From: NORP259 sp041398705
GTDB taxonomy: Bacteria > Planctomycetota > UBA1135 > GCA-002686595
Direction of reading: 5' to 3'
NCBI GenBank assembly: GCA_041398705.1
Contig: JAWKUI010000003.1
Coordinates: 186,001 to 250,000, forward strand
Length of the DNA: 64,000 nucleotides
Part shown: piece after piece, positions 1-7,028 of the stretch
Layout of the letters: every line of letters begins with the position of its first letter
How positions within the stretch are numbered: position 1 is the stretch's first letter
The notes under the pieces: generated by a model
Seen by the model: the letters and a program-made list of their open reading frames with translations, nothing else
Database searches by the model: none
What the model was told of the DNA's origin: nothing
Position numbers and translations under genes: made by a program

Positions 1-1
1 C

Positions 2-571
2 GAAGTGCCGGCGGGACCGCGCCGCGTGCAGCTCGAGTGGGATGACCCGGGCCGGCGCATCATGCTGGCCTGGCCCTCGGGGGAAGGCGGCAGCACCGGA
101 GACTTCGCCTGCGATCTGGCCTGCACCGTGCTCGCCACCGGCCGCCTGTCGCGCATGTACCGCAAGCTCGTGATGGAGCAGCGGCTCGCGACCTTCGCCG
201 CCGCGCACAACGATGCGCGGCAAGAGGGCGGCTACATGGTGGTCTACGCCGAGGCGAACCAAGGCGTCGAGGTCGAGCGGTTGGAGGAGGCCTTGCGGGC
301 CGAGGTCCAGCGCCTGGCCGACGAACCGCCGAGCGCTGCGGAACTGGAGCGGGCCCAGAGCATCCTCGAGGCCGGCGAACGTTCGGGCACGGAGACCGTG
401 ACCGACCTGGCCGAACACGTGGGGGAATACGCCGTCGAGCTCGCGTGGCCGATGGCGTTCGAATTGACGGCCCGCCGCCGTGCCCTCGGCGCGGACGACG
501 TGGTGGCCTATGCCCGCGAGAACCTCACCCCCGAGCGCTGCGTCGCCGGGCTCAGCCTGCCGGAGGCCTGA
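2..571 (+). CDS. M16 family peptidase, C-terminal part (cut by window edge)
   Basis: This frame is open from the left edge, so only the last 190 or so residues of a larger protein are present. The visible part resembles the C-terminal, usually non-catalytic half of an M16 (insulinase/processing peptidase) subunit: an alpha/beta segment with a run like TGRLSRMYRKL, then a helical stretch ending in the YARENLTPERCVAGLSLPEA type of terminus. The zinc-site half would lie upstream of the window, so activity cannot be judged. The stop is one base from the ATG of a second M16 gene, which fits a two-gene operon encoding a heterodimeric M16B peptidase. Family assignment is fairly firm; substrate is unknown. 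Confidence 0.75.
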   Translation, partial: EVPAGPRRVQLEWDDPGRRIMLAWPSGEGGSTGDFACDLACTVLATGRLSRMYRKLVMEQRLATFAAAHNDARQEGGYMVVYAEANQGVEVERLEEALRAEVQRLADEPPSAAELERAQSILEAGERSGTETVTDLAEHVGEYAVELAWPMAFELTARRRALGADDVVAYARENLTPERCVAGLSLPEA

Positions 572-572
572 T

Positions 573-1880
573 ATGAACAGCGGTCAAACTTCCGCCGCTC
601 CGCACGGGGCGCTGATCATCCCGCGCGTGCGCTTCGAACTGCCCGGGGGCGCGGTGCTCTTGGTGTCCCGCCGCCCCAAGGCGCCGGTGACCGCCGTGCG
701 CATCCACATGAAGGGCGGCATCCTGACCGATCCTGTCGGTTGGGAGGGCCTCTCCGAATGGGTGGGCGGCCTGCTCGATCAAGGCACCGCAAACATGGAC
801 GAAGCCGCCATCGCCGATGCGATCGAACCGTACGGCGGTTCGGTAGCGGGCGATGCCACGGGGCTGCGGGGCTCGATGGCGGGGGACGAATGGCGCCGGT
901 TGCTCGACGTGATGTTCGAGTTGGTCGCGCAGCCGCGTTTCCCGGACGGGCCGGTGGGGGTGCAGATCGAGCGCCTCAAGACCCATATGGCGGTGCAGGA
1001 GGAGGATCCGCGCGTGCAGGGCGGGCGCACCTTCCGCCGACTGGTCTACGGCGACCATCGCATGGCCCTGCCGAACAACGGCACGTCCGAGATCCTGGCC
1101 CAGGTGAGCGCCGCTGACCTGCGTGCGCACCACGACAAGAACTGGTGCCGCGCGCGTGCGATCATCGCCGTGTGCGGGGATGTGGATCCCGAGGAGGTGC
1201 ACCAGCACCTTCTGCGCCGCATCGACGATTGGAATCCCGGCACGCCCTTCGAACGCGGCGAGCAGGTTTTCCCCGAGCGCAGCACGCGCGTCGAAGCTTT
1301 CGAGAAGGGCCGCGAGCAGGTGCACGTGTATTTCGGTCACCTGGGCGTCGAACGCAAGATCGAGGACTATCCGGCTTTGGTCGTGATGGACCACGTGCTC
1401 GGTTCGGGTCCTGGATTCGTCAACCGCCTCTCGAAGAAACTGCGCGACGAACAGGGCCTGGCCTACACGGTCTACGGCGACATCCACCAAAGCGCGGGCC
1501 TTTTGCCGGGTATGTTCACCGCGTACATCGGCACGTCGCCGGAGCACGTGGAACGCGCTGTGCATGGCATCCGCGCCGAGGTGCGCGCGATGCTCGCCGA
1601 ACCGGTCAGCCAGGAAGAACTGGATATGGCCAAGGATTACGTGACTGGCTCCATGGTGCTCGGCTACGAACGCGCCAGCCGCCGGGCCGCCAGCCTGATC
1701 GCACAGGAAGTGCATGGTTTCGCCGCGGATCACCTCGAGACCCTGCGCCAGGCGTATGCGGCGGTGACGGTTGCGGACGTGCAGGCGACGGCGCAGCGGC
1801 ATCTGTTCCCGGAGGCTGCGTGCCTTGCGGCGGCGGGGTCGGTGAGTACCGAAGCCTTGCGGTCGATGTTGGGTGCCTAG
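573..1880 (+). CDS. M16 family peptidase-like subunit lacking the zinc motif
   Basis: A 435-residue M16B-type protein. The N-terminal half has the expected fold pattern, but where an active M16 enzyme carries HxxEH this protein reads GLSEWVGGLLDQGT, so both histidines are missing. The C-terminal half contains the typical substrate-binding segment (around VNRLSKKLRDEQGLAY). Paired M16B enzymes commonly combine one catalytic and one inactive subunit, so this is probably the inactive partner of the preceding gene. Start ATG at 573 is one base after the upstream stop, indicating translational coupling. No signal peptide is visible. The role of the pair (peptide degradation or processing) is inferred from the family only. 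Confidence 0.8.
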   Translation: MNSGQTSAAPHGALIIPRVRFELPGGAVLLVSRRPKAPVTAVRIHMKGGILTDPVGWEGLSEWVGGLLDQGTANMDEAAIADAIEPYGGSVAGDATGLRGSMAGDEWRRLLDVMFELVAQPRFPDGPVGVQIERLKTHMAVQEEDPRVQGGRTFRRLVYGDHRMALPNNGTSEILAQVSAADLRAHHDKNWCRARAIIAVCGDVDPEEVHQHLLRRIDDWNPGTPFERGEQVFPERSTRVEAFEKGREQVHVYFGHLGVERKIEDYPALVVMDHVLGSGPGFVNRLSKKLRDEQGLAYTVYGDIHQSAGLLPGMFTAYIGTSPEHVERAVHGIRAEVRAMLAEPVSQEELDMAKDYVTGSMVLGYERASRRAASLIAQEVHGFAADHLETLRQAYAAVTVADVQATAQRHLFPEAACLAAAGSVSTEALRSMLGA

Positions 1881-1883
1881 GCG

Positions 1884-2036
1884 CCCCACGGGATTGGAAT
1901 TGTGTTACGTACGGAAGCGGGTTTAAGTTGTCACGTTATTCGCCGCGTGCTGCTGTCGAAACGACAGCAGCACGCGGCGAATAACGTGACAACTTAAACC
2001 CGCTTCCGTACGTAACACAATTCCAATCCCGTGGGG
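1884..2036. repeat. Long perfect palindrome, copy A (75-bp arms, 3-base loop)
   Basis: Bases 1884-1958 are the exact reverse complement of 1962-2036, with AAA (1959-1961) at the centre. The element begins three bases after the M16 stop and ends about 70 bases before the next GTG start. The inner part (from about 1902 inward) carries the family motif GTTACGTACGGAAGC and then TTGTCACGTTATTCGC. The outer 18 or so bases of each arm (1884-1901 and 2019-2036) are found in no other copy yet are still perfectly symmetric. As RNA it would form a very long hairpin and could end transcription of the M16 operon, but there is no terminal T-run. Confidence 0.95.
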
Positions 2037-2094
2037 CCGCTCAGCAGGATCCCCAGATTTCTGGTGGAATAGGCGTAAGGATTCCTCCCCCCAC

Positions 2095-2099
2095 AGGAG
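2095..2099 (+). promoter_or_regulatory. Shine-Dalgarno site fixing the ECF sigma factor start
   Basis: AGGAG lies 8 bases before the GTG at 2108. The in-frame ATG at 2138 has only C-rich sequence before it, so the GTG start is preferred. Confidence 0.6.
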
Positions 2100-2107
2100 T
2101 ACCAGGC

Positions 2108-2776
2108 GTGAATCCTGGCCCAAACCCCCTGCGCCCCATGTCCCTCCTACCCCAAACCCGTCAGAGCCTGATCCTTGCGCTCGGGCGGCGGGGCGAGGGG
2201 GCTTGGCAGCAGTTCCTTGAGGTCTACGAACGGGCCATCTATCGGGTCTGCAGGTCGCGAGGTCTGCAGGACGCCGATGCCCAGGACGTGACCCAGGAGG
2301 TGCTGGCAGCGATCTTGCAGCGCGTCGGCGAATGGCAACCCGGCAGCGACCGGGGCAGTTTCCGCGGATGGGTGCTGCGCATTGCGCGCAACCGATCGGT
2401 GGATGCGATCGCCCGGCGCACCGGGCGACTGTGCGGCAGCGGCGATACGCAGGTGCTGCGCAGTCTGGCCGAGGTGCCCGGGGACGATGGGGCGGAAGCG
2501 TTTGAACTCGAGTACACCCGCGCTCTGTTTGGCGTCGCCGCGGAGACGGTGCGCCAGGAGGTGAGCGAGCGGACTTGGAGCGCCTTTGCCCTGACGGCCC
2601 TCGAGGGTGCCAGCGCCGCGGACGCGGCCCGTCGTCTCGGGATCTCGGTGGGGGCGGTCTACACCGCCCGCTGCCGGACCGTGGCGCGCATCCGCGAATG
2701 CACCCAGCGACTCGAGGGGCAAGGACCGGGATTCCTGCACGACCCCAACCTTCGCAAGCAGGAGCCTGAATCTTGA
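2108..2776 (+). CDS. ECF-type RNA polymerase sigma factor
   Basis: A 222-residue sigma-70 family protein of the ECF class. Region 2 is seen as DAQDVTQEVLAAILQRV followed by FRGWVLRIARNRSVDAIARR, and region 4 as the helix-turn-helix ASAADAARRLGISVGAVYTARCR near the C terminus. There is no ECF-typical DinB or SnoaL C-terminal domain. It would direct RNA polymerase to a dedicated promoter set. The stop overlaps the TTG start of the downstream kinase gene, so the two are probably made together and the kinase, with its zinc-finger-like N terminus, is a likely control partner. Sigma factors linked to Ser/Thr kinases are known from planctomycetes; the specific signal here is not evident. Confidence 0.9.
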   Translation: MNPGPNPLRPMSLLPQTRQSLILALGRRGEGAWQQFLEVYERAIYRVCRSRGLQDADAQDVTQEVLAAILQRVGEWQPGSDRGSFRGWVLRIARNRSVDAIARRTGRLCGSGDTQVLRSLAEVPGDDGAEAFELEYTRALFGVAAETVRQEVSERTWSAFALTALEGASAADAARRLGISVGAVYTARCRTVARIRECTQRLEGQGPGFLHDPNLRKQEPES

Positions 2777-5700
2777 AGAACTCCCTCCGTCATCCCGCCG
2801 CGTCCGTTTTTCGGCGATTCCTGGAAGAAACCCTAAACGAGGCCGAGGAACAGGGCCTTGAGGCCCACCTCGAACAATGCGCCGAATGCCGGGCGCAGCT
2901 CGAACGGGAGGCGGGTACGCCCGATTTCTGGGAGCGGGCCCGCGATCATCTGGTGGAATCGGGGGCCGCGGTGGCCTTACCCGATGTGGAGCAACAACGC
3001 GCCGAACTGCGCGCCTTGCTCGATCCTTCGGATGATCCCAGCAAACTCGGTCGCATCGGCGCGTACGAGATCCAAGGCCTGCTCGGTCGCGGCACCCACG
3101 GGCTGGTCTTCAAGGCCTTCGAACCGCGCCTAAATCGGTTCGTCGCGATCAAACTGCTTTCGCCGGACTATCGGGACCAAGGCCCCGCCGTGCGGCGCTT
3201 CGAACGCGAGGCGCGCGCCATCGCCGCCGTGGCGCACCAGCACGTGGTGCCGATCTACGCGGTGGATGAACACCACGGCCTGCCCTATATCGTCATGCAG
3301 TACGTGGCGGGCAGTAGCCTGCAGCAACGCATCGATGCAAAAGGCCCGCTCGATACCACCGAAGTTACGCGCATCGGTTTGCAAGTGGCTCGCGGTTTGG
3401 CCGCGGCCCATGCGCAAGGCGTGGTGCATCGCGACGTGAAACCCGCCAACGTGATTCTCGAGGATGGCGTCGAGCGGGTGATGGTGAGCGACTTCGGGCT
3501 CGCGAGCGTAGGGGACGAGGCGGGTGTTACCCACGCGGGCACCATCTCGGGCACGCCGCACTACATGTCCCCGGAGCAGGCGCGCGGGGAAGGGGTGGAT
3601 GCGCGTTCGGATCTCTTCAGCCTGGGAAGTCTGATGTACACCGCGGCCACCGGCCGGCCGCCGTTCCGGGCGGAATCGGTGTTTGGCGTGTTGCACCGGG
3701 TGAACGCAAGCGAGCCGCGCCGACTGCGGGAAATCCGGCCGGAATTGGAGCCCTGGCTCGAGGCTTTGATCGCACGCCTGATGGCGAAAGACCCAAAGGA
3801 GCGGTTCCAAAGCGCACGGGAGGTGGCGGACGCCCTGGCCAGCGAACTCGCCTGGCTGCAGGATCCGGGCGGTCGCACGCAGCCAGCGAGGGCGTGGTTG
3901 CCCGAGGTCCTTCCGACCGCTGCGCGGCCCCGGCTTTGGCGCAGAGTTCTGACCGCGACCGCGGCGGCCTGTCTGATCGGGGGATTTGCGTGGTGGGCCT
4001 GGGATCGCGGGGGAGCGGCGCACGAACCCGGCCGCTTGCGCGCGGGATTCCTGCCCGAATGGAGCCGGTCTGCCCAGAGATCCCTCGCTGTTTCTACCGC
4101 TGCGACGGACCCGGGCCGCATGGATCCTGCACAGGCAAGCAGGCAGGCCACCCGCGATTCGCGCAGCACGGTGACCCAAGACCCGACAGGCAGTGAATTC
4201 GAGGTCCGCCAAGAGCGTCCCTTGCCGGCCGAGGGCGTGCGCATGCTGCGCGTGCATTTGCCTGCGGGGCAACTGGCCATCGTCGGAGATGGACAGGATG
4301 CGGCTTGGATGACGTGCCAGGCGACGTTCAGGGCGGCGGACTCCACCCAGGCGCAGGATGTCGCGGCACTTGCGCTGCTGGCAAGTGATGGGAATGGAGA
4401 GGGCTTGCTCCAGGTAGGCCTCCAGGAGCGACCCTCGTTAGCGGACCTCGAAAACCTATCCGCGGTATTGCACGTGCCCGAAAATTGGAGCGTTCAGGTG
4501 CGCGCGGATGACGGCGATGTGGAGGTCTCCCGTATGGCCGGTTCGGTAGAAGTGACGGCCTTGGGGGCGGTGCGACTCTTGGATTTGACGGGCCCGGTTG
4601 CGGCTTCGTCGCATGGCGAGTTGCAGGCCATGGGGCTCGAAGGCGCGGCCGTTCTGCGGTCCAGCGACGGCTCGATCTCCATCCTGGAGCAGGGCGGCGA
4701 GCTGGATGTCATGGCGGTGCGGGGGGACGTGTACCTCGATTCCTGCTCGGCAAAGGCCCGCTTGCGCACCTCCACGGGCAACATCTACGTGCGGGCGAAT
4801 CCCGGGGACGTGTACGCGCAGACCAGCGGCGGCGATATCGTCATCGCGGGCGTCGGCGGACCGATCGCGGGCCATGCGGCCCTGGGCAGTGTGTACCTCG
4901 AGCTGCCGAGCGCGCCCGCGGCGGACTGCGCGTTCAGCTCGGCGGGTGGCAACGTGCACGTGTTGATCGGTGAAGACGTGCCTGCCACGGTGATGTGCCG
5001 CGGCGAGCGAGTCAGCGATTGGCCCTTTACCACGGAGCAAGCGGACCCCGAGAGGCCGCCGTACGGGCAGAGTCTGCACGCAGGCGGAGGCGCCGAAGTG
5101 CAGCTCGGCGTGACCTACGGGCAGGTGATCTTGCGCAACGCTCCGGCGGGCGAGTGGGGGCCTGCGGAGGCTGCGGGCGCGCGGGAGGCCGGTGGAAGCT
5201 CGGGTTCGGCCAGCGAAGGCCGGTCGGGCGCGAGGGAAGGGGAGCCCTCCTCCGGCGGTTTGTCCGGGGGGAATTCCGGCGCCAGCGCTGGCGGCGCGAG
5301 TGGAGCCAGGCGACCGGATGGCGGGAGCTCGAGGGATCGTTCGGGCGCCGGCGGGGAAAGCCGCACGCTTGATCCGGACCACAGTCTGATCTGGCTCGAA
5401 CCTGCCGGTCCGAAGCCGGAGACCGAGCCGCGCGTGAGCCGCTTCGTCAACGTGTCGCTCGACATGCCCGAAGGCAACATGGATGGGTACTCGGTGTACT
5501 TGCCCCCGGGGTATTCCACCGAGGGGCCCGCTTGGCCGGTGATCGTGTACCTGCAAGGCGCCTACGGCGTGGGTGGGCCGGTCGATGACCATATCCACCA
5601 CTGGGGGTTGCCGCGGATCCTGCGCGACGAGAACGAGCCGGAAAGCGAACGGGCGCAGCTCATGCGGCGCTTCATCGTGCTGTGCCCGCACATCGTCGAG

Positions 5701-6192
5701 GGCGGTTATGACCAGCATCCCGAGCGACTGAAGGCGCTGGTCGAGCGCATCCTCGAGAATCACAATGGCGATCCAGACCGGGTCTATCTCACGGGTGTGA
5801 GCCGCGGTGGACACGGGACCTGGGGCTTGGCTCACGCCCTGCCGGGCACGTTTGCAGCGATCGCGCCTGTGGGTGGTTTGCCCGGCGATTGGCGCAACTA
5901 CTCGACCTTCGAGGAACTGCCGATCTGGATTGCCCACAACCAGGGCGATTCGCGGGTGGAGTTCGCCGGCAGCGAGCGGGCCATGGCGACGATCGAATCG
6001 ATGACCGGGCAGCGCTTCGCGGAGGTCGACCCGACCCGGGAATGGCCGGAGGGGCCGATGCCCCGGCATGTTCACTCGGGGGTCTTGTCGGGCGGCCACG
6101 ATGCGTGGAGCGATCTGTACGGCAATCCGGCGTTCTATCGATGGCTCTTGAGCTGGTCTCGCCGTGGAGCGGAGTCCATGCGGGGGCGCTGA
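2773..6192 (+). CDS. Membrane Ser/Thr protein kinase fused to DUF4097-like and alpha/beta hydrolase domains
   Basis: A 1139-residue multidomain protein. Residues 1-50 carry a zinc-finger-like HLEQCAEC motif resembling anti-sigma factors. The kinase domain (about 94-360) has the glycine loop LGRGTHGLVFKA, VAIKLL, the catalytic loop HRDVKPAN near residue 219 and DFG near 240, so it should be active. One transmembrane segment follows (about 388-410). Outside the membrane come a repetitive beta region like DUF4097 adhesin (about 495-760, e.g. LRTSTGNIYV), a Gly/Ser-rich linker (about 790-870) and an esterase-like alpha/beta hydrolase (about 890-1130) with GVSRGG near 1008, an Asp candidate in NQGDSRV and GGHDAW. 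The TTG start overlaps the sigma gene stop. The hydrolase may act enzymatically or as a ligand sensor; that is inference. Confidence 0.85.
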   Translation: MKNSLRHPAASVFRRFLEETLNEAEEQGLEAHLEQCAECRAQLEREAGTPDFWERARDHLVESGAAVALPDVEQQRAELRALLDPSDDPSKLGRIGAYEIQGLLGRGTHGLVFKAFEPRLNRFVAIKLLSPDYRDQGPAVRRFEREARAIAAVAHQHVVPIYAVDEHHGLPYIVMQYVAGSSLQQRIDAKGPLDTTEVTRIGLQVARGLAAAHAQGVVHRDVKPANVILEDGVERVMVSDFGLASVGDEAGVTHAGTISGTPHYMSPEQARGEGVDARSDLFSLGSLMYTAATGRPPFRAESVFGVLHRVNASEPRRLREIRPELEPWLEALIARLMAKDPKERFQSAREVADALASELAWLQDPGGRTQPARAWLPEVLPTAARPRLWRRVLTATAAACLIGGFAWWAWDRGGAAHEPGRLRAGFLPEWSRSAQRSLAVSTAATDPGRMDPAQASRQATRDSRSTVTQDPTGSEFEVRQERPLPAEGVRMLRVHLPAGQLAIVGDGQDAAWMTCQATFRAADSTQAQDVAALALLASDGNGEGLLQVGLQERPSLADLENLSAVLHVPENWSVQVRADDGDVEVSRMAGSVEVTALGAVRLLDLTGPVAASSHGELQAMGLEGAAVLRSSDGSISILEQGGELDVMAVRGDVYLDSCSAKARLRTSTGNIYVRANPGDVYAQTSGGDIVIAGVGGPIAGHAALGSVYLELPSAPAADCAFSSAGGNVHVLIGEDVPATVMCRGERVSDWPFTTEQADPERPPYGQSLHAGGGAEVQLGVTYGQVILRNAPAGEWGPAEAAGAREAGGSSGSASEGRSGAREGEPSSGGLSGGNSGASAGGASGARRPDGGSSRDRSGAGGESRTLDPDHSLIWLEPAGPKPETEPRVSRFVNVSLDMPEGNMDGYSVYLPPGYSTEGPAWPVIVYLQGAYGVGGPVDDHIHHWGLPRILRDENEPESERAQLMRRFIVLCPHIVEGGYDQHPERLKALVERILENHNGDPDRVYLTGVSRGGHGTWGLAHALPGTFAAIAPVGGLPGDWRNYSTFEELPIWIAHNQGDSRVEFAGSERAMATIESMTGQRFAEVDPTREWPEGPMPRHVHSGVLSGGHDAWSDLYGNPAFYRWLLSWSRRGAESMRGR

Positions 6193-6199
6193 GGTTGGC

Positions 6200-6317
6200 C
6201 GCGTGAATACCGTTACATACCGAACCAGGTGATCAGCCACAATTCGCGGCGGCTGCGCACGCCCCGCGAATTGTGGGACTGATCGAACCTGGTTCGGTAT
6301 GTAACGGTATTCACGCG
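6200..6317. repeat. Long imperfect palindrome, copy B (variant subfamily)
   Basis: The arms of about 50 bp pair across 6200-6250 and 6264-6317 with two small bulges and a GC-rich loop of about 14 bases. It starts eight bases after the kinase-fusion stop. The family end motif is present as GTTACATACCGAACC; the inner part (GATCAGCCACAATTCGCGG) differs from copies A, C and D. The outermost 12-13 bases of each arm (CGCGTGAATACC) are private to this site. Together with copy C it fills the gap between two convergent genes. Confidence 0.9.
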
Positions 6318-6321
6318 CAGA

Positions 6322-6444
6322 AAATGTGTTACGTACGGAAGCGGGTTTAAGTTGCACAGTATTGCCGCATGTTGCTGTCGGAACGACAGCAACATGCGGC
6401 GAATAACGTGACAACTTAAACCCGCTTCCGTACGTAACACATTT
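6322..6444. repeat. Long palindrome, copy C
   Basis: The arms pair across 6322-6380 and 6384-6444 with loop GAA. The right arm is a clean family member (TTGTCACGTTATTCGCCGC). The left arm carries a few small deletions and substitutions in the same stretch, so this copy has partly decayed. Apical bases read CATGTTGCTGTCG/CGACAGCAACATG, a paired variant of copy A. It lies four bases from copy B and ends 14 bases before the stop of the minus-strand DinB-like gene, making the two palindromes a back-to-back block between convergent genes. Confidence 0.92.
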
Positions 6445-6458
6445 CAGGGGCCAGTCGC

Positions 6459-7028
6459 TCAACGCGCAGCGGCGCCAGCAGGGAAGTCGGCATGGTCGCG
6501 CACCCGCTGCGCCTGGCCCAGGTGCCGGTCGTTGTGTTCGATGAGCATCTCGAAACACTCGCCGATCGTGAAGGTCATCAGCGGCAGGGCGGGGGAGCGC
6601 AGTTTGTTCCGATTCAGGTCCACGGGCAGGGCGGCGCCGAGGGCATGGATCAAGAACTCCTGCATCTCGATGAAATCCTGCAGGCCGTCGGTGGGCGGGT
6701 CGGATTCGGGTTTGAACGTGCCGGGGGCCTTGAGCGCTTTGGGGCTGCGCGGGCTGACGAACTCGATGAACCGGCCCGCGAGCCAGCGGGGCGCGTAGGC
6801 CTTGCCGTCCGCTTGCGCCATCACCGGATCCTGCAGCGCCCGGTGGATGCGCGGCGCATAGGCCCGCACCGAAACGGCCAGGTGGTGCAGGCATTGGGCG
6901 ATGCTCCAGGACCCCTGCGCGGGATGCCAATGCACCTGCTGCGAGGACAGACCCCGCGTCAGCTTGCCGGCCGTTTCGATCTGACCCCGCGTGCGGGAGA
7001 TCCAGTTGTCGAGCACGATACGGTTCAT
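6459..7028 (-). CDS. DinB/YfiT-like four-helix protein
   Basis: A 189-residue protein matching the DinB superfamily: an N-terminal helix, WHPAQGSWSIAQCLHHLAVS with the first metal-ligand-type histidine, and a C-terminal ECFEMLIEHNDRHLGQAQRV carrying the HxxxH pattern that usually completes the metal site. Family members include thiol-dependent transferases and stress-induced proteins, so the exact reaction is not predictable. The ATG at 7028 overlaps the stop of the upstream lipoprotein gene (ATGA), so the two are translationally coupled. Its stop abuts palindrome C, a candidate 3' end structure. Confidence 0.8.
   Translation of the reverse strand: MNRIVLDNWISRTRGQIETAGKLTRGLSSQQVHWHPAQGSWSIAQCLHHLAVSVRAYAPRIHRALQDPVMAQADGKAYAPRWLAGRFIEFVSPRSPKALKAPGTFKPESDPPTDGLQDFIEMQEFLIHALGAALPVDLNRNKLRSPALPLMTFTIGECFEMLIEHNDRHLGQAQRVRDHADFPAGAAAR

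Noticed and set aside
1884..2036. Classical Rho-independent terminator as full explanation of palindrome A
   Set aside because: A 75-bp perfect stem with private outer arms and no T-run goes well beyond what termination needs. Termination may still be a side effect.
1923..2123. Short reading frame through palindrome A, with similar frames in copies C and D (conserved run LRTEAGLSCHVIR)
   Set aside because: The frame exists only because the palindromes are similar in sequence. It has no start signal, the same arm also reads open on the other strand, and copy C breaks the pattern.
6200..6444. Insertion sequence with terminal inverted repeats
   Set aside because: No transposase gene lies between or near the repeats and no target-site duplication could be identified. 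A non-autonomous element cannot be excluded.
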